DNA of 64,000 nt from JAEWSN01 sp942493335 (GTDB taxonomy: Bacteria; Bacillota; Clostridia; DSM-8532), in contig OW818693.1 in assembly GCA_942493335.1 (NCBI GenBank), forward strand, positions 1,612,001 through 1,676,000. Reading direction: 5' to 3'. The translations under genes were made by a program, and so were the position numbers. Below the pieces are notes generated by a model. The model saw only the letters and a program-made list of their open reading frames with translations, had not been told where the DNA came from and made no database searches. This document shows, in pieces, positions 58,960 through 64,000 of the stretch (position 1 is the stretch's first letter; each line of letters starts with the position of its first letter).

Positions 58960-60781
58960 CAAGCAACAGCAACGCATCCGCCTCGTGCAGGGGCCGCGAG
59001 AACCAGTAGCCCTGCAGGCATGCGCAGCCCCTTTCAGCCAGATGGTCCCGTTGCGCCTGCGTTTCCACTCCCTCCGCAACCACCCGGAATGACAGATGCC
59101 GGCCCAGGTCCAGGATCGCATCCAGGACCCGAAGGCCGGCTTCTTCGTTTTCGATGGCGTCGATGAAGGACTTGTCGATCTTCAATACCGTGATCGGCAT
59201 GTCCAGCAAATAACCAAGGGAGGAATAACCTTTCCCAAAATCGTCGAGGCTGATGCCGAAGCCCGCAGATCGAAGCAGATGCAGAACCGGAAGCACCTGC
59301 TCGCGGGACTCCATCAGGACGGATTCCGTGACTTCGATCTCAACCTGCGCAGGCGTTATGCCCGCTTCGGCCACAGCCGCCCGTGCGATGGACGGAAAAT
59401 CCGCCTGGAGCAGCTGCAGCATGGAAACATTGATGGACACGTGCATGTCCGTATGCCCGAACGCGTGGAGTCTGCCCAAAAAGGCACATGCGCGGCGAAA
59501 AACCCAGGTTCCGATGGGAAGGATATGCCTGCCTGACTCCGCAACCGGAATGAACTCGTTGGGCGCAACATCGCCCAGAACGCCGCTCTTCCATCTGAGC
59601 AGGGCTTCAAACCCCGTGATCCGGTGGGTTGCGATCTCAAGCTGAGGCTGGAAGACCAGGCTGAACTCGTCGTGCGCCAGCGCTGTCTGCAGTGCTTCCT
59701 CCATCCGGTATCGCTTGTCGATCGGATCGATCATTTCTTGCGAGAAGATGCAATGACAGTTTTTCCCGGACTGCTTCGCCTTATACATGGCGATGTCCGC
59801 TTCCTTCAGCAGTTCGGCAGGGGTGCCGCCGTGTTCGGGATACAGTGCGGCCCCAATGCTGACAGAGCCATGCACCGTCATGCCGCCCACATCGAGGGGT
59901 TTCTGGAAGACACGGATGATGGCGTCGGAGACAGCATCCATATCCTCACGCGCCGTGTCTCCCGAACCGCAATAGATGAATTCGTCGCCTCCCATCCGGT
60001 AAAGCAGCCAACGGGGCGGCAATGCAGCCCGTAATTGCCCGGCGGCGGCACGGATGAAGGCATCGCCGAAGGAGTGGCCATATACGTCGTTGATCAGTTT
60101 GAAATTGTCCAGATCCATGTAGAGGACTGCCAACGGCTTTGTGGCGCGAAGTTTGAAATGACCCTCCAGATAGCCATTGAGAGCCCTGCGGTTCGGCAGG
60201 GATGTCCAGTCATCCCGGTAAAGAAGCTTTCTGACGCTGTGCTGATATTCGACAAGGATGGCATTTTTATTCTGAAGCTGATCCCTGGCTAGGTCCAGTT
60301 CCTCGTTTTGCAGGATGAGTTCGCGTTTCTGAAGCATCAGTTCCCGTTGCAGCGCACGTTCCTGATCAAGCGTCCGGGACAGCAGCCGATTTGTCCTGTC
60401 CAGCCGTGCCAGTGCACGATGGACCAGCCAGAAGATCAGCAGCGCGGAGCAAAAAACGAACCCCCATCCTTTGATTGTGCTGATGCGATTCATCTCGTCA
60501 CGGTCAAGCACCAGCAGGAATACCAGTCGATCGGAAACAAGGATCCAGAGGACGCTGACGATCAGATAAACGGACGCGACAAACCAGGAACCGCCGCCCG
60601 TTTTCTGCGAACCGGCCGGCTGCCTTTCCTCTTTCTGCCGCATGGAGAGAATATCGTCATCCCGCCGCACTGCCCCGGCGACATCCTCCTGCTTCACTGA
60701 CCCTGCGACATCCTCCTGCGTCACTGGCCCGGCGACATCCTCCTGCCTTTGCGGGTCTTCCCGCCTGCCCTCTTCCTCCAC
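58937..60781 (-). CDS. GGDEF-EAL c-di-GMP turnover protein
   Basis: The 614-residue protein has an N-terminal hydrophilic region with three 9-residue repeats (QEDVAG-x3, residues 13-39), two membrane segments (about 65-90 and 105-125), a coiled coil, a GGDEF domain with intact RMGGDEF and no RxxD site, and an EAL domain with FEALLRW, EVTES, LDDFGKGYSS and EGVET. Catalytic residues of both are present, so it may make and break c-di-GMP. The start is a GTG (60781) with GGAGG upstream. Confidence 0.92.
   Translation of the reverse strand: MEEEGRREDPQRQEDVAGPVTQEDVAGSVKQEDVAGAVRRDDDILSMRQKEERQPAGSQKTGGGSWFVASVYLIVSVLWILVSDRLVFLLVLDRDEMNRISTIKGWGFVFCSALLIFWLVHRALARLDRTNRLLSRTLDQERALQRELMLQKRELILQNEELDLARDQLQNKNAILVEYQHSVRKLLYRDDWTSLPNRRALNGYLEGHFKLRATKPLAVLYMDLDNFKLINDVYGHSFGDAFIRAAAGQLRAALPPRWLLYRMGGDEFIYCGSGDTAREDMDAVSDAIIRVFQKPLDVGGMTVHGSVSIGAALYPEHGGTPAELLKEADIAMYKAKQSGKNCHCIFSQEMIDPIDKRYRMEEALQTALAHDEFSLVFQPQLEIATHRITGFEALLRWKSGVLGDVAPNEFIPVAESGRHILPIGTWVFRRACAFLGRLHAFGHTDMHVSINVSMLQLLQADFPSIARAAVAEAGITPAQVEIEVTESVLMESREQVLPVLHLLRSAGFGISLDDFGKGYSSLGYLLDMPITVLKIDKSFIDAIENEEAGLRVLDAILDLGRHLSFRVVAEGVETQAQRDHLAERGCACLQGYWFSRPLHEADALLLLATAEKQA
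60669..60749 (-). repeat. 27-bp tandem repeat (3 copies) at the 5-prime end of the GGDEF-EAL gene
   Basis: Three in-frame 27-bp units (60669-60695, 60696-60722, 60723-60749) encode QEDVAG-type nonapeptides before the first membrane segment, so copy number would change only the cytoplasmic N-terminal tail. Confidence 0.88.
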
Positions 60782-60847
60782 CTGCCACCTCCAGCTGTGC
60801 GCTGTCTGTCCAAGTGTTTTCTACCACCGATACACCCCGCGAAGCGC

Positions 60848-60887
60848 AAAAAAAGGCATCCGGCAGGTCAAGTGCCTTCCGGATGCC
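60848..60887 (-). terminator. Terminator after the sugar isomerase-like gene
   Basis: GGCATCCGG (60855-60863) pairs with CCGGATGCC (60879-60887), and seven T residues follow on the minus strand (60854-60848). Confidence 0.85.
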
Positions 60888-60932
60888 CGAATGAATCGGC
60901 AGGAATCATGGAACGAAGTGGGACGGATGGGA

Positions 60933-61823
60933 TCAGGCATTCCTTTTCAACAGGTCGATGGTGCGCCGGATGCCGTCGGGCTGATCCCCGGTCCAGCCCT
61001 CGAACTCGACGGAATACCATCCGTCATATCCATTCTTCCGGGCAATGCCCATGCATCGGTCGAAATCGAAGCGGTCCTGTTCTCCCTTTTCGTTGAAATC
61101 ATATGTCTTGGCGTGAACCAGTACCGCATCGAGCCCGAAGATCTTGTCCAGCGCCTCGTAGCGGATCCCGTCGTCGAAGTTTCCAAAATCCGGACAAATC
61201 CGGAAGTTGGGATGATCCACCATTTTGAAGAGCTTGACGATGTTGTCCGGATCAGCCGACATGCCGTGATGGTTCTCCAGCACAAGCGCCACATGCTTCG
61301 TTGCGGCGTATTCGGCCAGTTCCCGGTAGGATGCCGCCGTGATGGACAGATCAAACATGCCTTCCGGTTGGCTGCCCGTATTGACGCGTGCGCCCTTGCT
61401 CCCGATCATGGAAGCCACGTCGATCCAGAGCTTGATGACAGCCAGATCCGCCTTGCGACGGGTTTCATCCGGCTCGGAAATGTTTCCGTAGTCGATCGGC
61501 ATGTTCCGGACCTCGATGTTGTATTTCGCGAGGGCTTCCCTTATATCACCGATATTCTCCGGAATGCTCTGGCTGAGCGCATTCATCGATTCCCCGAACA
61601 TTCTGCCGGCAGTTGCGCGCTCATCGGGATTCTCGGAACCAAACAGGCTGAAGGCCTTGCCCACCTTGGCGGACAGTTCCGGAACGCTGGGAACCATCCA
61701 GTGTACCGCCTCGATGCCGTCCACACCGAATTCCTCCCGCGCCATGCGGATGAAACCCACCATGTTCATTTCGCCCTTGAAAAATGCACGGTTCATGCTC
61801 CAGCTGGATATTGCGATCTTCAT
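60933..61823 (-). CDS. Sugar phosphate isomerase/epimerase-like TIM barrel protein
   Basis: The 296-residue protein belongs to the xylose-isomerase-like TIM barrel family (AP endonuclease 2 fold). Metal-binding positions are suggested by VLENHHGMSADPDN, CPDFGNFDD, LVHAKTYDF and the final YSVEFEGW. Members isomerise or epimerise keto sugars, inositol derivatives or hydroxypyruvate; which applies here is unclear. GAAAGAGGGAAGACG precedes the ATG. It has its own terminator. Confidence 0.9.
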   Translation of the reverse strand: MKIAISSWSMNRAFFKGEMNMVGFIRMAREEFGVDGIEAVHWMVPSVPELSAKVGKAFSLFGSENPDERATAGRMFGESMNALSQSIPENIGDIREALAKYNIEVRNMPIDYGNISEPDETRRKADLAVIKLWIDVASMIGSKGARVNTGSQPEGMFDLSITAASYRELAEYAATKHVALVLENHHGMSADPDNIVKLFKMVDHPNFRICPDFGNFDDGIRYEALDKIFGLDAVLVHAKTYDFNEKGEQDRFDFDRCMGIARKNGYDGWYSVEFEGWTGDQPDGIRRTIDLLKRNA

Positions 61824-62206
61824 CGTCTTCCCTCTTTCCGTCCGGGTGTAAAACCTCGGACCTTTGCCGGCATATCCCCATTGGCGTGACAGGGCTTGCG
61901 CCGGTCCGTTCTATTCCAATTATGCGATGTGCGGCGGGGCGGAATCAAGCGGTTGACGGAAATGGACAAGTCCTGTCCAGATCCGTACAATTCTTTCCGC
62001 CTGCCTGACGCGGCAAGGGGCTTTCACGGCCAGAGCATCCTGCACGGCAACGGAGCCTGCCGGGCAACCGGAGTCAGGCGCATCCGCAACAGATTGTTCC
62101 ACGCCGGTTTGACACCCCCCATCCTGTTTGCTACGATGAATCCTGCAGCAAGCGCATGGCCGGCCGCATCGGATCCGGCCAGATACGCAGGAGGGTGGAC
62201 AAAATC
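61824..62206. other. Divergent intergenic region with thioesterase promoter
   Basis: The 383-bp region carries a good rightward promoter near its right end (62109-62137) and must carry the leftward promoter of the isomerase-like gene, which I could not place. GGAC-N7-GTCC (61964-61978) is a small dyad. No gene was seen. Confidence 0.5.
62109..62137 (+). promoter_or_regulatory. Promoter of the acyl-ACP thioesterase gene
   Basis: TTGACA (62109-62114) and TACGAT (62132-62137) are 17 bp apart, about 70 bp before the proposed ATG. Confidence 0.65.
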
Positions 62207-63073
62207 ATGGAGATGAGGAACCAACAGGATGAAGGACAAGTGAAACCGGATGGAGACATGGTTGGTGTTCAATCCGGAAACGGGACGTCAAATATGCCCG
62301 GCAATGCAAAGGGCCAGGAAAAGGATCAGGTTTATGAGGTCGGGACGGAAGTCGGTGACCTCGATGAGAACGGCCTTCTGAAACCCTATGCCTATCAGGG
62401 ATTGTTCGCACAGATTGCGGAAAGGCATCTCAGCCAGTTCGACCTGAATGTGGATCGGACGTTGAAGTACAACCTCGCCTGGGCACTGGTATCCCTGTCC
62501 CTGGAATTCAGGAAGCCGGTCGAAGGAAGCATGCGCCTGTTTGCCACAACCTGGCATTCCGAACATCGCGGCCCGTTTTTCCGCCGCGAACTGGTTTTCC
62601 GCAACGCGGAAGGTGAAGTGATGTTCCACGGCTCGACTTTCTCCGTCCTGCTGGATGTGGAAAAGCGATCCATCTATCGGAAACGGGAACTCCCCTTCCC
62701 CATCACCTCCCCCATCGAGGATTTCACGATCGACGCATCCCCGACCTCGAAGGACAACCCGCCGCTGGCACCCTTCGGACAAAGGGATGTGCTCAACAGC
62801 CATATCGACTGCCTGGGACATGTCAACAACTGCCGTTACGGCGAATACGCACATGACGCCCTTTCCGGCGAGGAATGCCGGAATCTGCGGAACCTGTGCC
62901 GGATGGACATCCACTTCATCTCCGAACTGCGAAAGGGCGACACGTTTTCCATCCTCAAGGCGGTCGAAAAGCAGGACATCGGGAGCCGCGTCACCATCCA
63001 GGGAAGAAACAGCGCCACGGACACGGTCGCATTCGATGTGTCCTTCACCTTTGCGAACCGGCCTGAAAACTGA
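62207..63073 (+). CDS. Acyl-ACP thioesterase
   Basis: The protein has 288 residues from ATG 62207. It has a hydrophilic N-terminal extension of about 40 residues and then two hotdog folds of the acyl-ACP thioesterase family: VYEVGTEVGDLDENGLLKPYAYQGLFAQIAERH in the first and the catalytic-half segment NSHIDCLGHVNNCRYGEYAHDAL in the second. It frees fatty acids from acyl carrier protein. AGGAGGG lies 12 bases before 62207; the in-frame GTG at 62195 or ATG at 62213 are alternatives. Confidence 0.92.
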   Translation: MEMRNQQDEGQVKPDGDMVGVQSGNGTSNMPGNAKGQEKDQVYEVGTEVGDLDENGLLKPYAYQGLFAQIAERHLSQFDLNVDRTLKYNLAWALVSLSLEFRKPVEGSMRLFATTWHSEHRGPFFRRELVFRNAEGEVMFHGSTFSVLLDVEKRSIYRKRELPFPITSPIEDFTIDASPTSKDNPPLAPFGQRDVLNSHIDCLGHVNNCRYGEYAHDALSGEECRNLRNLCRMDIHFISELRKGDTFSILKAVEKQDIGSRVTIQGRNSATDTVAFDVSFTFANRPEN

Positions 63074-63245
63074 AAATCATGCGAATCCAAAGCCATGCAG
63101 CATACCTTTCCCGCGCTTCCGCCGTATCTCCGGAAACGGCAGGGAAAGGTCATGTGATCTGGCTGGCATGAATCTTTCAACGGCCGGTCCCCTTATGATA
63201 GAATGGTGCTGCGATAAAGCCGGATGACAGATGGGTGGGAAACAC

Positions 63246-64000
63246 ATGAACAAATTCTTCGGTCGGATCACGAAATGGTTCAGCCCCAGGTTTCTTGCCT
63301 GGCTCCGTTCCTTCGCTCTTTTCTTCCTTATCTATACGGGCCTGGCCTGGCTTCTCGCCCATACGCTCATCTACACCATTCCGTTCCTGATCGGACTCGG
63401 CATAGCCATTGTCTCGCAGCCACTGATCCGGTTCGCGACGACACGGCTGAAATTGAAAACTTCCCTGAGTGCCTGGATTTCCCCGCTCATCACCATCCTG
63501 CTCCTGCTCGGTCTCATCGGGTGGCTGGGTTTTCTCGGCATCCGGGAACTGGTCGGGCTGGTCGGCCGCATTCCAAACATCGATCCCCAGGCCATCCTCA
63601 GCGCGGTGGAGATCTGGCTGAAAAATTACTCCCTGCCGTTCGACATTCCTGCCCTCAACATGGATTACCTGATGCGGCTGCTCAACGACAACCGTACCGC
63701 CATCATCGACTCCCTGAAGCAAGGCCTTTCCTTCGCCGGTAATGCGGCACAGTGGCTCATCGCCATCGTCACCTCGCTTCCGACCTGGATCATGCTCATC
63801 ATCATCGTTCTATTCTCGGCCTTTTCCTTTACGAAGGACTATGACAAATTGAAACAGTATTCCGTGTCCCTGTTTTCCGAACAGGCGATTGCCTCGCTCC
63901 GGATGACCTGGACCAACGGACTCGTCATGCTGGGTAAATACATCCGGTCTTACCTGTTCATCTACTTTCTGACCTTTCTGCAATCCTACATCCTGTTTTT
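63246..64000 (+). CDS. AI-2E family (UPF0118, YtvI-like) permease, 5-prime part
   Basis: The gene runs off the right end of the window after about 251 codons with no stop. The translated part has a short basic start (NKFFGRITKWFSPRF), membrane segments at about 20-60 and 75-105, a hydrophilic stretch, then LPTWIMLIIIVLFSAFSFTKDYDKL and another segment, the layout of AI-2E family exporters; YtvI-like members act in sporulation. ATG 63246 follows GGGTGGG; an in-frame ATG at 63231 is an alternative. Function beyond the family is not known. Confidence 0.85.
   Translation, partial: MNKFFGRITKWFSPRFLAWLRSFALFFLIYTGLAWLLAHTLIYTIPFLIGLGIAIVSQPLIRFATTRLKLKTSLSAWISPLITILLLLGLIGWLGFLGIRELVGLVGRIPNIDPQAILSAVEIWLKNYSLPFDIPALNMDYLMRLLNDNRTAIIDSLKQGLSFAGNAAQWLIAIVTSLPTWIMLIIIVLFSAFSFTKDYDKLKQYSVSLFSEQAIASLRMTWTNGLVMLGKYIRSYLFIYFLTFLQSYILF

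Noticed and set aside
60642..61889. 415-codon plus-strand frame across two leftward genes
   Set aside because: It spans the GGDEF-EAL start, a terminator and the isomerase-like gene on the other strand, with no family resemblance.
1..64000. Mobile element, prophage or integration site
   Set aside because: No transposase, integrase, phage structural gene or tRNA-flanked direct repeat was seen; gene order looks like ordinary chromosome.

Overview
The window looks like a chromosome fragment of an anaerobic, motile, fermentative Gram-positive-type bacterium, most likely a Clostridia-like member of the Bacillota. The basis is the content: a B12-dependent methylaspartate pathway of glutamate fermentation, a DhaL-DegV fusion, a CD3324-type small regulator, a YtvI-like permease, lipoprotein-anchored sugar-binding proteins, NamZ/AmiE-type muropeptide enzymes, two chemoreceptors and two c-di-GMP proteins. 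No rRNA, tRNA, phage, integrase, transposase or CRISPR array was seen. Base composition looks moderately G+C-rich and even across the window. Shine-Dalgarno sites of the AGGAGG type are common and were used to choose most starts.

Layout. 1-2.5 kb: the tail of an unidentified protein and an ABC exporter. 2.5-11.4 kb: a GntR regulator behind a 40-bp tandem repeat, then glmS-glmL-glmE-mal and three companions (AtuA-like, DUF4387, and a P-loop protein recalled as carrying an alanyl-tRNA-synthetase-like domain), packed with start/stop overlaps. This converts glutamate to mesaconate; mesaconase and citramalate lyase are not in the window. 11.5-29 kb: a chemoreceptor, a Cthe_2159-like beta-helix lipoprotein, ybaK, a CD3324-like regulator with a long untranslated leader, an M15 peptidase, a phosphate transport group (pit, DUF47, ECF S component), an anion permease, a self-regulated CsoR, small membrane proteins, the DhaL-DegV fusion, PspC and a second chemoreceptor.

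29-48 kb is a carbohydrate region. It holds a clan GH-A hydrolase with an AAC(3)-like acetyltransferase, an ankyrin protein, and a large leftward mannoside locus (two LplB/LplC-like permeases, binding lipoprotein, GntR-LacI type regulator, GH38 alpha-mannosidase, GH130 phosphorylase). A rightward muropeptide salvage-like group follows (GNAT, PIG-L deacetylase, AmiE-like hydrolase, NamZ), and then a second GH130.

48-64 kb is mixed: a flavin-reductase-like protein; a three-gene leftward group with a lipoprotein-type EndoU nuclease toxin, a probable immunity protein and a beta-propeller lipoprotein; an AEC carrier, an MBL-fold hydrolase, a TrmH methyltransferase, a GGDEF protein, a GH3 enzyme with an aldo/keto reductase, a GGDEF-EAL protein, a sugar isomerase-like TIM barrel, an acyl-ACP thioesterase, and the start of an AI-2E family permease that runs off the end.

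A theme across the window is short tandem repeats (12, 24, 27, 27, 30, 39 and 40 bp units) at gene ends and in promoters, some changing protein termini, plus homopolymer runs (C11, A10) at regulatory or 5-prime positions. The candidates best worth following are the EndoU toxin-immunity pair, the orphan proteins of the methylaspartate operon, the leader/ncRNA at 17.1-17.5 kb, and the CsoR gene whose best start codon is out of frame across an A10 run.
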